DNA from: Bacteroidota bacterium | GTDB lineage: Bacteria > Bacteroidota > Ignavibacteria > Ignavibacteriales > Ignavibacteriaceae | Assembly (NCBI GenBank): GCA_021815405.1 | Contig: JAKAGV010000021.1 | Location: forward strand, 1-64,000 | Length of the DNA stretch: 64,000 bases | Direction: 5' to 3' | In this document: positions 24,376 to 34,000 of the stretch, piece after piece | How positions within the stretch are numbered: the first letter of the stretch is position 1 | Layout: each line of letters starts with the position of its first letter | Made by a program: the position numbers and the translations under genes | Notes under the pieces: generated by a model | Told to the model about the DNA's origin: nothing | Database searches by the model: none | The model's input: the letters and a program-made list of their open reading frames with translations, nothing else

Positions 24376-25143
24376 ACCAAATCCCATCGAGTTCTTTTCT
24401 CCGAACCCGCATTCATAACCTATCTTAATCAAATCCGGATTTCCTTTTAGCGTAAATGGAGCCTGTATTCCCACAACATCAATCGGATATTTTCCGTTTT
24501 CATTTATGGTAATCTTCTTAGTTACCCTGTTGTGCTTTTTCAGATACTCATCATCCCATTTCAACTTAACATCATCGCAGTCAATATCTTGCTTAAATAT
24601 TGATTTATATTTGTTCTTCAAATTGTTAGTCAGGATTACATTTATTTCGTCAGAATCATTTGGTCTCAAGTAATATTGTTTAAATTCGTTATTTATTTCT
24701 TTTCTTGTAGAAAGTACTAAAGGTGAGAGCAGCTTAAATTTCATATACTCTTTAAACTGCGGTATAGAAAGGCTTTCAACTTGAACAATGGAAAAAGAAA
24801 CATTACTGCTGCTTCCTGTAAGCTCAAGCTTTTGTGCTTCAAATGTCCCCATTATAAAATTTTGAATGAAGGTATCAACTAAAGGAGAGGATAAATAAAG
24901 ATTCGCTAACGGACTTTTTAGAGTGAGAGAATTTCCATCAACGGTATAATGTTCAAATCTTAATGCAAAAGTAAAAAGCTTATATGTTTTATTATTTCCC
25001 TCATAACCTATGTCATGTAGAAAGGTCGAAAATTCAGGTGAGCTGAATTTAAGCAGACTGTAAATTGCCGATGATAATGAGTAGTTGTAATTCATCATCA
25101 ACCGGTTATTACCGTTACATTTTAGTTTTAATAAGAGTCTCAC
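24337..25143 (-). CDS. cas6: CRISPR RNA endonuclease Cas6
   Basis: 268 aa from a GTG start at 25143 (MRLLLKLKCNG). It is a RAMP protein with two ferredoxin-like halves and the C-terminal glycine-rich loop at about 242-257 (GYECGFGEKNSMGFGL) that defines Cas6. A candidate catalytic His is H43 (FLHDIGY). It cuts the pre-crRNA repeat to leave the 8-nt tag AUUGAAAU. It is the first gene of the operon, with a promoter-like sequence about 50 bp upstream. Oddity: the final residues after the Gly loop (DTDYTDYADI) are encoded by a copy of the AGACACAGATTACACAGATT repeat, so the original C-terminus was replaced or extended by repeat insertion. Confidence 0.93.
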   Translation of the reverse strand: MRLLLKLKCNGNNRLMMNYNYSLSSAIYSLLKFSSPEFSTFLHDIGYEGNNKTYKLFTFALRFEHYTVDGNSLTLKSPLANLYLSSPLVDTFIQNFIMGTFEAQKLELTGSSSNVSFSIVQVESLSIPQFKEYMKFKLLSPLVLSTRKEINNEFKQYYLRPNDSDEINVILTNNLKNKYKSIFKQDIDCDDVKLKWDDEYLKKHNRVTKKITINENGKYPIDVVGIQAPFTLKGNPDLIKIGYECGFGEKNSMGFGLADTDYTDYADI

Positions 25144-25190
25144 CTCACAGAATCCCTCACAATACGTCCCTCAGTTCATAAGTCTTTGTT

Positions 25191-25222
25191 TAAACTTAAC
25201 TTATTTACTGTTTGTATGTCAA
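25191..25222 (-). promoter_or_regulatory. Candidate cas operon promoter
   Basis: On the minus strand TTGACA (25217-25222) is followed after 18 bp by TAAGTTTA (25191-25198). This fits a TTG...TAnnTTTG promoter of Bacteroidetes type and places the start site about 40 nt before the cas6 GTG. The identical MITE copy 3 begins only 28 bp upstream of the TTGACA. Confidence 0.4.
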
Positions 25223-25249
25223 GTAACAAGGTAAAAAAATTAATTATAT

Positions 25250-25373
25250 ACTGAAGTTACGCAAAATGAATAAAATGATCCATTTGTCATTCCGAACTTG
25301 TTTCGGAATCTTTATTTTTAAGCTGTTTTTAGATGCTGAAACAAGTTCAGCATGACAATTGCGTAACTTCAGT
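25250..25373. mobile_element. 124-bp MITE-like element (copy 3, right flank of CRISPR locus)
   Basis: By eye identical over 124 bp to copy 2 at 6781-6904 and in the same orientation. It is flanked by its own 5-bp direct repeat TATAT (25245-25249 and 25374-25378). It lies immediately upstream of the cas promoter candidate, so insertion may have altered expression of the operon. Copies 2 and 3 are direct repeats 18.5 kb apart that enclose the entire CRISPR-Cas locus. Confidence 0.92.
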
Positions 25374-25605
25374 TATATATTAATATATAGAGGGAAAAAC
25401 GCCTCTTTCGGAAAATTTGAAAAATATTTTTCTAAGTTTTTGTTTTCATTATTCACAACTAAAATGATTTAATGCAAAATTGTGGTATTCTATCAAAGAC
25501 AAATAATTGCATGAATTTTTTTAAATCTTGCTTATTTTTCTTACCTTTTAATCATGAAATTACCTTTCCTTCAACCGTCATCAGTACTACCTCCTACAAG
25601 CAATT

Positions 25606-25660
25606 TGAATGCACTCTGAATGCACTCTGAATATACTCTGAATGCACACTCAATGCACAC
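25606..25660. repeat. Five tandem 11-bp iterons
   Basis: Unit TGAATGCACTC is repeated five times without gaps: two perfect copies, then TGAATATACTC, TGAATGCACAC and TCAATGCACAC. The 11-bp period is close to one helical turn, so all copies would face the same side of the DNA. An imperfect dyad CTTAGGTATATCTAAG follows at about 25663. The rest of 25379-26155 shows no supportable gene; one short frame fragment near 25890 has no recognisable family. The block may be a multimeric protein-binding site. Confidence 0.75.
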
Positions 25661-26155
25661 ATCTTAGGTATATCTAAGCATGTAACCGGTATATTCCCAT
25701 ATTATATCCCCGATAAGTCTCCGGTATTTAAGGTCAGAAACAATGGCATCGATTCAAGCTTGATCGACATTTATATAGAACAACGTTCTAAATTAATCCT
25801 TTCAATCATTTATACAAATATCAAAATATTCGATGAGATCTTACATGAAAAAAATTATCAGTAAAGAGACAATGTTTAATGCTTCACGGAAAGGATAGCA
25901 GATTTAATTATCGATTATGTTATAGGGATGCCTCTAAAAAGAATTGGAATAAAAAACTTACAGTAATTCAAAATAAATATAAAATCAGTCCCATCTCAAG
26001 AAAGGTCGAATAAGAAATTCGATTTATTCTAACTTAGATTTAATTTTGATAATTGTTGCGTAGTTTCTTTTATACAGCAAAAGCCCCAATCATCATCCTG
26101 GTAAGATAATGATATGAGGCTTCTCTCATCTAAAGGAGATAATGAAAGCTTATTA

Positions 26156-26279
26156 ACTTACGTTACGCACAATTAAGGATCTAATTTACTTTGTCATTCC
26201 GAACTTGATTCGGAATCTCATTTTTCAGCATTTTCGGGATGCTGAATCAAGTTCAGCATGACATGTGCGTAACGTGAGT
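26156..26279. mobile_element. MITE-like element (copy 5, diverged)
   Basis: 124 bp with terminal repeats ACTTACGTTACGCAC and GTGCGTAACGTGAGT and both internal hairpins (ATTCCGAACTTGATTCGGAAT and ATGCTGAATCAAGTTCAGCAT). It is flanked by the 5-bp duplication TATTA (26151-26155 and 26280-26284). Same orientation as copies 1-3 but clearly older by divergence. It ends 15 bp after the stop of the GH3 gene. Confidence 0.88.
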
Positions 26280-26294
26280 TATTAATTCAAGCTG

Positions 26295-28547
26295 CTAATC
26301 CAGCAGTGTAAACTCGGTACTTAAATTACCAATAAATATTTTGAATTTCCCCGGCTCTACAATTCTTTTATTTTGCCTGCCGATAAATGATAGATCATAA
26401 TCATTTAACTTAAATGTTACCGTTCTTGATTCACCCGGATTAAGTTCAATCTTAGTAAATCTTTTCAATTGCCTAACCGGACGAGAAACAGAACCATACT
26501 CATCATTAAGGTAAAGCAAAACTGCTTCTTTGCCTTTTCTATTGCCTGTATTCTTAACTTCAACCGTTACAGATATTTCTTCTCCCTTATTAAAAGCTGG
26601 CTTGTTCAGTTTTAGATTTGAATAAGAAAAGTTTGTATAACTTAACCCGTACCCGAATGACCACTGTGGATTAAAGGTATTCCCCTCCGCAGCTTCAAGC
26701 GGTTTATAATCGTAATGCATTAAGTCATCCGGGTATCTCGGATAAGTAACCGAAAGCTTTCCGCTTGGATTTGCATAGCCAAATAAAATATCTGAAATTG
26801 CTTCTCCGCCGTCCATACCTGGAAGAAAGGCTAACAACACAGCCTTTGCACCATCAACAATACTTCTTATTATCCGTGGTCTGCCTTCAATCATAAGAAC
26901 TATTACAGGCTTACCTGTCTTAATCATTGCATTGGCAAAATTTAATTGAGCAGTATCCAGCGTCAAATCATTTATGTTGCCGGGAGTCTCGCAATAAGCA
27001 TTTTCGCCAAGACAGAGTACAATATCGTCGACATCTTTTGCGGCATTCACAGCTTCATCAATATTAATTTCCTTGTTGAAGTTAGTACCCTGAACATATT
27101 TCACATTTCCGGATTTTATTTTGTCTTGTATTGCCTTAAGAACAGTCGGCTTATCTTTTGGATAAAGCGACTCTTCATTTCCCTGCCAGGTAATCGTCCA
27201 TCCGCCGTTAAGAACGGAAAGCATATTGGCTGTCGGTCCGGTAACTAACACCTTTGAATCTTTTGAAAGCGGGAGAACATTCCCATCGTTCTTTGCAAGA
27301 ACAATTGATTCTTGTGCAGCCTCCAGGTTTGCAGCATCAGATTCTTTTGTAGCAAACTTAGCTTTTAGATTTTCATCTGGGTAAGGATTATCAAACAATC
27401 CAAGCATATATTTTACACGAAGTATCCTTGAAACAGCCTCATCAATTCTTTTAACCGGAACTTTGTCTTCCTTAACAAGCTTTAAGAGGTAGTTGTAAAA
27501 GCTATAATCGGTTGGAACCATGCTCATATCAACGCCTGCCATTACTGCCATTCTCACGGCATCCTCCGGTGAGTCTGCTACTTTATCTCTGGTGTAAAGC
27601 CTTTCAATATCCTGCCAATCCGAAACCACAATTCCCTTAAACTTCATTTCTCCTCGAAGTACTTCGGTCAACAGATGATAGTTTGAATGCCCCGGTATTC
27701 CATCTACCTCGGAAGAATTTACCATTACAGTCTGTGCACCTGCTTCAATGGCTTTTTGAAAAGGTGGTAGAAAATATTCCTGCATCATTCTCTCTGGGAT
27801 CCAAGCAGGAGTTCTATCCTTCCCGTCAAGCGGAAAACTATAACCTACATAATGCTTCAAGCAAACCGCAACTTTATCTTTCTCACTTATATCATCTCCT
27901 TGAGCACCTTCTATATAGCTTTCTCCCATTTTTGAATCGAGATAAACATCTTCTCCATAAGTTTCCCATAATCGCGGCCATAACTGCTGCCTGCCTAAAT
28001 CCAGTACCGGATAAAAATTCCAAGGTATGCCCGAAGCTCTTATTTCAAGCGCGGTGATCTCTCCTTCTTTCTTTACCAGATCAGAATTAAATGTTGCCGC
28101 CATATTGATTGCCTGGGGAAATATAGTCGCACCTTTCGTGTAGTTTGCGCCATGTATTCCGTCTATTCCATAAAGGATTGGAATCTTTAAGCGAGTATCT
28201 TTTGTTGCAATATCTTGAATAGCTGTCTGCATCTTATGCCAGTAATCGATATCAAGCGCAACGTCATAAACGTTTAAGAGAGAACCGACATGATACTTAG
28301 TGATAGCCTCTTTCAGCTTTATCGGATCATATTCAAATTGCTGTGTTGCTGTTCCATGCTGCTTAGAAACTGTTTCAATCGTTATCTGAGTCATTTGCCC
28401 GACTTTTTCTTCGAGCGTCATTTTTGAAACTAAAGCTTTTACCTTTTTATCAATTGCATTTTCTTTCTTATCAGCTTTCTGCTTTGCGCTTAAAAGAATT
28501 GTAGAACATACAATCGCTGCTATAATTATATAAGCTAATTTTCTCAT
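26295..28547 (-). CDS. GH3 beta-glucosidase (BglX-like), exported
   Basis: 750 aa with an N-terminal signal peptide (about 1-21). The GH3 N-terminal TIM barrel is at about 35-385, with the substrate-binding KHY and the nucleophile D310 in GIVVSDWQD. The GH3 C-terminal domain is at about 410-620 and a fibronectin III-like domain at about 665-735. There is no T9SS tail, so it is probably periplasmic. It would release glucose from beta-linked oligosaccharides imported through the TonB receptor encoded upstream on the same strand. It is the last gene of the minus-strand glycan-use set. It differs from the GH3s at 48384 and 55498 in domain content, so the three probably act in different compartments. 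Confidence 0.92.
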   Translation of the reverse strand: MRKLAYIIIAAIVCSTILLSAKQKADKKENAIDKKVKALVSKMTLEEKVGQMTQITIETVSKQHGTATQQFEYDPIKLKEAITKYHVGSLLNVYDVALDIDYWHKMQTAIQDIATKDTRLKIPILYGIDGIHGANYTKGATIFPQAINMAATFNSDLVKKEGEITALEIRASGIPWNFYPVLDLGRQQLWPRLWETYGEDVYLDSKMGESYIEGAQGDDISEKDKVAVCLKHYVGYSFPLDGKDRTPAWIPERMMQEYFLPPFQKAIEAGAQTVMVNSSEVDGIPGHSNYHLLTEVLRGEMKFKGIVVSDWQDIERLYTRDKVADSPEDAVRMAVMAGVDMSMVPTDYSFYNYLLKLVKEDKVPVKRIDEAVSRILRVKYMLGLFDNPYPDENLKAKFATKESDAANLEAAQESIVLAKNDGNVLPLSKDSKVLVTGPTANMLSVLNGGWTITWQGNEESLYPKDKPTVLKAIQDKIKSGNVKYVQGTNFNKEINIDEAVNAAKDVDDIVLCLGENAYCETPGNINDLTLDTAQLNFANAMIKTGKPVIVLMIEGRPRIIRSIVDGAKAVLLAFLPGMDGGEAISDILFGYANPSGKLSVTYPRYPDDLMHYDYKPLEAAEGNTFNPQWSFGYGLSYTNFSYSNLKLNKPAFNKGEEISVTVEVKNTGNRKGKEAVLLYLNDEYGSVSRPVRQLKRFTKIELNPGESRTVTFKLNDYDLSFIGRQNKRIVEPGKFKIFIGNLSTEFTLLD

Positions 28548-28589
28548 TTGTATTCCTATTTACGATAATACTATTTGATACCTTCCTGT

Positions 28590-28735
28590 TATTCTGGAGT
28601 TAAACTCCGGAACAAAACCAGTGCGGCAGTTTACCTCCCGCACAACAGACTATTTACTATTAAGACTCCGATTAAATCGGGGCTGGCTATTTGTTACCTT
28701 GTATTTTATTCGTGTTAACTCGTGAAATTCGTGTC
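28590..28735. other. Hairpin cluster and repeat between propeller gene and GH3
   Basis: Three small palindromes follow one another: GGAGTTAAACTCC (about 28598), GTGCGG...CCCGCAC (about 28621-28643) and CCGATTAAATCGG (about 28668). An AGACAC-family arm (GTGAAATTCGTGTCTTAC) abuts the stop codon of the upstream gene at 28736. They may act as a processing or attenuation zone between the two genes. Confidence 0.5.
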
Positions 28736-30007
28736 TTACTTAAGTAAAATCATCTTCTTAACCGAAACATAATTTCCGCCTTTACCATTCAAACCAGTTA
28801 CTTTTAATTTATAAAAGTAAATTCCACTCCCTATCCCCGACGCATTAAAGTTAATTGAATGAAGTCCTTCACTTTCATCCGCATTCACCAAAGTTTTTAT
28901 TTCCCTGCCGAGTGCATCGTATACTTTTAATTCAACCAAGCTTCTTGATGATAGCTGATAGTTTATCGTTGTCGATGGATTAAACGGATTGGGATAATTC
29001 TGGTAAAGTTTGAAATTATTAGCAACTACATTTTGATTTTGCTCTTTTACTGCAGTAATGATTTCTGAAATCTCTCTGCTCCATATCTCTCCGTTTAATG
29101 AGCCAGCAAACAGTTTTGTGCCGCTGACTGCAAGACAGTATATATATCCATCCGTTAATCCTGTATCTACAGGAGACCAGTTGCTGCCTGTATTCATCGA
29201 GACAAAAACTCCTTCACCTGAAGTTCCGACTATCAAATTTGGATGAATAATAGTTAAAGCACGGATGTATGTGTTAGTCAACCCTTGGTTCATCAATGTC
29301 CAACTGTAACCATTATCAGTACTGGAATATACTCCTTCATCATTTCCTATATAAACGTTCGGACCATCTCCCGTAACAGTATAAATATAAAGTTTAGTAA
29401 TTCCGGTATTACTTTGCATCCAGCTCTCACCTTTATCGTCAGAAACAAAAATTCCATCTCCCCAGGTGCCTGCAAAGAGACGGTTCTCTTTTACTCCTAG
29501 AACACGTACATTCAAATTAGTAAGACCATTGTTGACTTGTTTCCATGCAGTGTCATTTACTGAACAGGTAAAAATTCCTCCTCCCCAGGTACCTGTAAAA
29601 ACGCTGGAATCAATTACCTGAATTGAATAGATAAATTTGTTCGAGAGAGAAGGACTCGAACCAACCCAGGTTTTCCCGTTATCAGTCGATGTAAATATTC
29701 CGCTGCCGTAAGTCCCGATATATAATTTATTGTTTATAACTTTTATTGAATTAATATCTGAGGTAGTTAATCCAGTATCGATATACGTCCAGCTATTGCC
29801 ATTATCTTGAGATAAATAAAGGTTACCTCCAAGAGTTCCGGCATAAATATTTGAGCCGGATGTTTCCAGAGAAATTATTCTACCGGGCAAGGCGCCATGT
29901 CCACCCGGAGGATTAGGAAGAATAGTTTTAGTCCATTGCGCAAATAACCCATCTGAAGCTAAAGTAAAAATTCCTGCAATAATAAATAGTAAAAGATTTT
30001 TTTTCAT
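28736..30007 (-). CDS. Secreted Asp-box beta-propeller protein with T9SS domain
   Basis: 423 aa. Signal peptide about 1-24 (ending GLFAQ). Residues about 45-315 form a propeller of Asp-box/BNR-type repeats (STDNGKTW, SDDKGESW, STDNGYSW and similar, each after a GTxGxGIF strand). A type A T9SS sorting domain (NYPNPFNPSTTINY to KKMILLK) ends the protein. Such propellers bind ligands or cap surface complexes and usually lack enzymatic residues; no sialidase catalytic set is visible. It lies 26 bp after the PorV-like gene on the same strand, so it is probably cotranscribed with the TonB receptor group. Confidence 0.88.
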   Translation of the reverse strand: MKKNLLLFIIAGIFTLASDGLFAQWTKTILPNPPGGHGALPGRIISLETSGSNIYAGTLGGNLYLSQDNGNSWTYIDTGLTTSDINSIKVINNKLYIGTYGSGIFTSTDNGKTWVGSSPSLSNKFIYSIQVIDSSVFTGTWGGGIFTCSVNDTAWKQVNNGLTNLNVRVLGVKENRLFAGTWGDGIFVSDDKGESWMQSNTGITKLYIYTVTGDGPNVYIGNDEGVYSSTDNGYSWTLMNQGLTNTYIRALTIIHPNLIVGTSGEGVFVSMNTGSNWSPVDTGLTDGYIYCLAVSGTKLFAGSLNGEIWSREISEIITAVKEQNQNVVANNFKLYQNYPNPFNPSTTINYQLSSRSLVELKVYDALGREIKTLVNADESEGLHSINFNASGIGSGIYFYKLKVTGLNGKGGNYVSVKKMILLK

Positions 30008-30033
30008 TTTAATTACCTAAGTTTTAATTGATC

Positions 30034-31083
30034 TTAGAACGCAATGCCAAGTGAAAATTTCTGAATATTATTAAGCCTGCCGAAATTCTGGTAAGCATAG
30101 TCTACATGTATAGCAATGTTGCCTAGAAAAATTTGCTTTAATCCGAAACCAAGTGCAAACGATTCTTCTGAATCCTGAAGGAATAAAGATTTATATCCTC
30201 CGCGGATTGCAATCAAATCATCAAATACATATTCAGCGCCTACATTTATACTTTCATAATTATCACTTGGATGAAGTGCATCGACATCTATCGTAAGCTT
30301 ATGCTTTTCTGTCGAGATCGGACTATATGCCAGACCAACACGGAAATTCAACGGCAGTGACCAATAATCCGTACTTAAGTTTGCAGCAATTTTTCCATTG
30401 TTCCCCAGAGTCGAAGGATCGGGATCGTAGGTAACTAATGTACTGTTTCCTTGTAGATGCATTTTCGTTCCGAAATTTGAAATCGACATCCCAAGCATGA
30501 TGCCATCAAATGGAGTCCTATATAAAACTCCGAGATCCATTGCAAAGCCAACGGCACTTGTTTCCCAGATTGACTGATAAATTATTTTGGGATTAAATCC
30601 TATAGCAAAATTATCAGTCAGGTTCAATGCATAACCTAAGCTGAAAGCAATATCTGATACCGTGAATACCTGTCCAGTTCCTTCAGGCGCATCGACTGTT
30701 GTTACTTTCATATCTCCATAGTCCGAAGCAGTAAAGCTGAAACCGACCGTGCCCATACCGCCCAGATTGTATGACGCTGCAAGAAAATTGTAAGCAATAC
30801 CTGCAAGCCAGTTGGTATGATCAATCATAATACCGACACCTTCCAGTTTTGCCAGACCGGCAGGATTCCAAAAGAATGCGCTCTGATCATCAGCTATCCC
30901 TACAAAAGCGCTTCCCATTGCAGTAGCCCTTGCGCCTTCGCTGATCGAAAGAAAAGGCGCTGCGGTAGTTCCTTTCTTAGAAACATTCGAAACAAAATCA
31001 GTTTGGCAAAATGTCATCGTAGAGATTAAGACTAATGCCGATAATATTTTTAATGCGATATTTTTCATCTTCTTCTCCGTCAT
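30034..31083 (-). CDS. PorV/PorQ-family outer-membrane protein
   Basis: 349 aa. Signal peptide, then the family hallmark SEGARATAMGSAFVGIADDQ followed by FFWNPAGLA, and a beta-barrel pattern to a C-terminal aromatic strand (KFSLGIAF). PorV-type proteins are FadL-fold barrels that carry T9SS substrates from the translocon. Paralogs next to TonB receptors are common in this phylum. The ATG at 31083 overlaps the stop of the upstream large secreted-protein gene (ATGA); an alternative ATG lies 15 nt later after GGAGAAGAAG. Coupling to the preceding gene suggests the two proteins work together at the surface. Confidence 0.9.
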   Translation of the reverse strand: MTEKKMKNIALKILSALVLISTMTFCQTDFVSNVSKKGTTAAPFLSISEGARATAMGSAFVGIADDQSAFFWNPAGLAKLEGVGIMIDHTNWLAGIAYNFLAASYNLGGMGTVGFSFTASDYGDMKVTTVDAPEGTGQVFTVSDIAFSLGYALNLTDNFAIGFNPKIIYQSIWETSAVGFAMDLGVLYRTPFDGIMLGMSISNFGTKMHLQGNSTLVTYDPDPSTLGNNGKIAANLSTDYWSLPLNFRVGLAYSPISTEKHKLTIDVDALHPSDNYESINVGAEYVFDDLIAIRGGYKSLFLQDSEESFALGFGLKQIFLGNIAIHVDYAYQNFGRLNNIQKFSLGIAF

Positions 31084-34000
31084 TTGATTACCGCAAATTT
31101 GCCAATGTATTCACCGATGCCTGGTGCATCCACATGAAAGATATAAACACCATAAGCTATGTCCATTCCATCCTCGGAAACAAGGTTCCATGAGGCTGAT
31201 CCGCCGTTGTACAAGTTAGAATCATCTTTATAAAGAGTTTTTACCAAAGCTCCGGTAACCGTATAAATTCTAATCGTACATTTTGCAGGAAGATTTATGA
31301 AGTCAATCTTCCTTGTCCCGCGACCTGTCGGATAAAGCGATCTTGGCTCCCATGATGCGGTAGCTATATAAGGATTAGGAACTACGGAAATATTAGAAAG
31401 CCTCTTATCTGCAAGCGCATCATTTACAGAAGATGCCTTAGTAGTATAGCTGAAATAGTCTCCGTTATAAAACGGCTTGTTTGTATAGATACGGAACTTA
31501 TCTCCCGGCTGCGGATATGTAGGCGTTAATGCCGGATTAAACGGCGGCTGGTAATGTATTCTCCATGAATATTTTGTTTGGCTTCCCACAGGCTGAATCA
31601 TAATAATATCATCGCCGGTAGTAAGAGTTTTAGATTTATCGTTATCGATAATTTCAGATTTTACCGTATCACCGGTATTTAAATCCGTAATTACATAATT
31701 CACAGGAATTTTATTATACGGGGTTGTTGCTACGGTATGATCGAAGAATTCCATTTGATAATCAGTCGGCCATTTAACATCAAGTGAAGGCGAAGTATTA
31801 TCCGGAATAACGCTTAGGTTAAGATTGCTGCTGCCGACATACCATCCGGTCAGGGTATCATTTATCGAAACTGTTGTATCATTATTAAAAGCAAATACCA
31901 TCCCATCAAACGGAATACTATATACGTTGCTGCCGAAAGTCGTTGCGTCCACATCGCTTTCCAAAGTATCAGTCTTTCCGTTATAGGATTTTACAATTGA
32001 GTAAGTAGAGGTTCTATAATTTGGAATAGAGCCGTTTGCATTAAACAATATTTTATACTGCGCGCCGTTCGATATTGTTTGAGGATTAAGAACTTGAACA
32101 TTTATTGAGCCGGTTCCTAATCCGCTTGATACCTTGCTTAAATTACCTACAATCTGCGGCGGAACATAACCGGCAACAGATGCATTCGGAGTTACTTCAG
32201 CGCAGTTTTGATCTATAAAAGTAATGTTGCCTGCTTCATCCTGACGAATAATTTTTGAACACTCCGTCGGCTGCAAGCCGGAAGGACCAAAAGAATTATC
32301 ATAAGCAGTATCACCCATCGAATAAGAACATACAGCATAGTAATAGGTCTTGCCGTTTTCTACAGTTGTATCAACATATGAGTGTTGTAGTCCTGTGTTA
32401 CTTCCTCTCCAGAATCTTGCACCGTTAATTCCAACCGGATCAGGTCCAGCTATTGAATCAACTAAATCATACTGTGCAATCGGCTTCCAGTATGTTGGTT
32501 CGCCTTGAGAATCGGTTATTAGTTTTACATCTTCAAACTGAGGTTCTTCACTTCTATAGATTGTGTAACCTTCAAATATTTTTTTGTAACCCTGACGCGG
32601 ATCGTTATGCTCGTAACCCAGAAATGAATCTCTCGATTGTTCGGCAATATTATCCCAGTATAAAAAGACTCTCTTATTTCCGGCTACAGCGTGAACCGTA
32701 GGCTTGTAAGGCGGTTTAGAGAAATTATAATTAGCATTGTAAATCTGCTGAACTGTTTCTTTGTGGAAGAGAAGCTGATTCAAATCATTTCCCATTAACA
32801 ATGCCATTGAGAATCTTTCTCTCAATCCTTTTCCAAGTATGAAAGGACCCGATGCAAAAACCAAATAAATATTTGCATTCTGAACAAGTGTATCTCTGAA
32901 TGCATTATTCATTGCATTCCACATAATGTCATCGTTCTTTCCCCAAAGTCCGTTTGGTCCATGCGAGTTATCAAGTACTTTAACCGTCATGGATGTTAAT
33001 CCTATCTGATCGGATTCATCCTTATCTGTCGCATCAAAATGAGGCTCGCCTGGGGTCGGTTTCCCGTCTCCTTCACCCTCATCCGGTCCGGTATAACCCG
33101 GATCTGTCGGACCAATTCCATCCTTTCCAACATCGTCATTCAAAGGTTCACCCGGATCCCATTTGCCGTTTCCATTTAAATCAGAAAAAGAAATCCAATT
33201 ATGGTTGTTATCTATATTATCGTCTCTTCTTTCATCGATCATTCCATCATGGTCATTATCAATTCCGTCAAAAGGATTGCCTGGACTTTCCAAATAAGCG
33301 TAACCGAGATAACCTGTTTTCCAGTTGCCCGGAGTCCCAAGCCCGCTTGGAGCCCAGGTATAAGCTATATTCAAAGTAGTATTGTAGTAAGCGCTGTTCG
33401 CCGGTTCGGTAGCATTAGCTCCGCCGATTCCTGGATCAGTATAAAATCCAAAAGCAGTACTATCGTAAGTATAGTCTGAAATATTTACGATATCATAATG
33501 CCAGAAGATACAGTCTTCAGCTAAAACATGAGACCACTGAAAACCACGAACTTCAACTCTTAGTCCTAAGCCTCCGCGATTCGAATCGCTCGCAACCGGG
33601 AAGTAGTAATAAGGATAGCGGGTAAACTTTTTGTCCTGCGAATCATCCATTACAAAGAAAGTTTCAAAATCTGCATTAGATACGCCCTTTCCGAAGTAAC
33701 CGTACCATTTTCCATCCCAAGTCGGATCCAAATCAAGAGCTTTTGGCCATGTAGTTGGAATTGAATTTAGATCAATATTTACAGCAGGAGATGTGCTCTG
33801 AGGATTTTGATATCCTGGTACTGGTTCTAATCCCCAGTGAGCTCCGGTAATTGGATCCTGACTATCGTATTCTCTATAGCGTGTAATTAACGGATTAACT
33901 CTGTAACCCGTTTTTGTTGTTACACGTGCTGCAATTAAAACTGCAGTACCATCAAGATTGTTATGCCCCGATCCTGAAGGCCATTCCATAGAAGGTGCAA

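Noticed and set aside
7025-25143. Type III (Cas10/Csm/Cmr) component in the locus
   Set aside because: No Cas10, Csm or Cmr gene was seen; the gene set is complete type I-B.
25860-26020. Possible gene fragment in the gap before the GH3 gene
   Set aside because: Only about 30 codons remain open and no family is recognisable.
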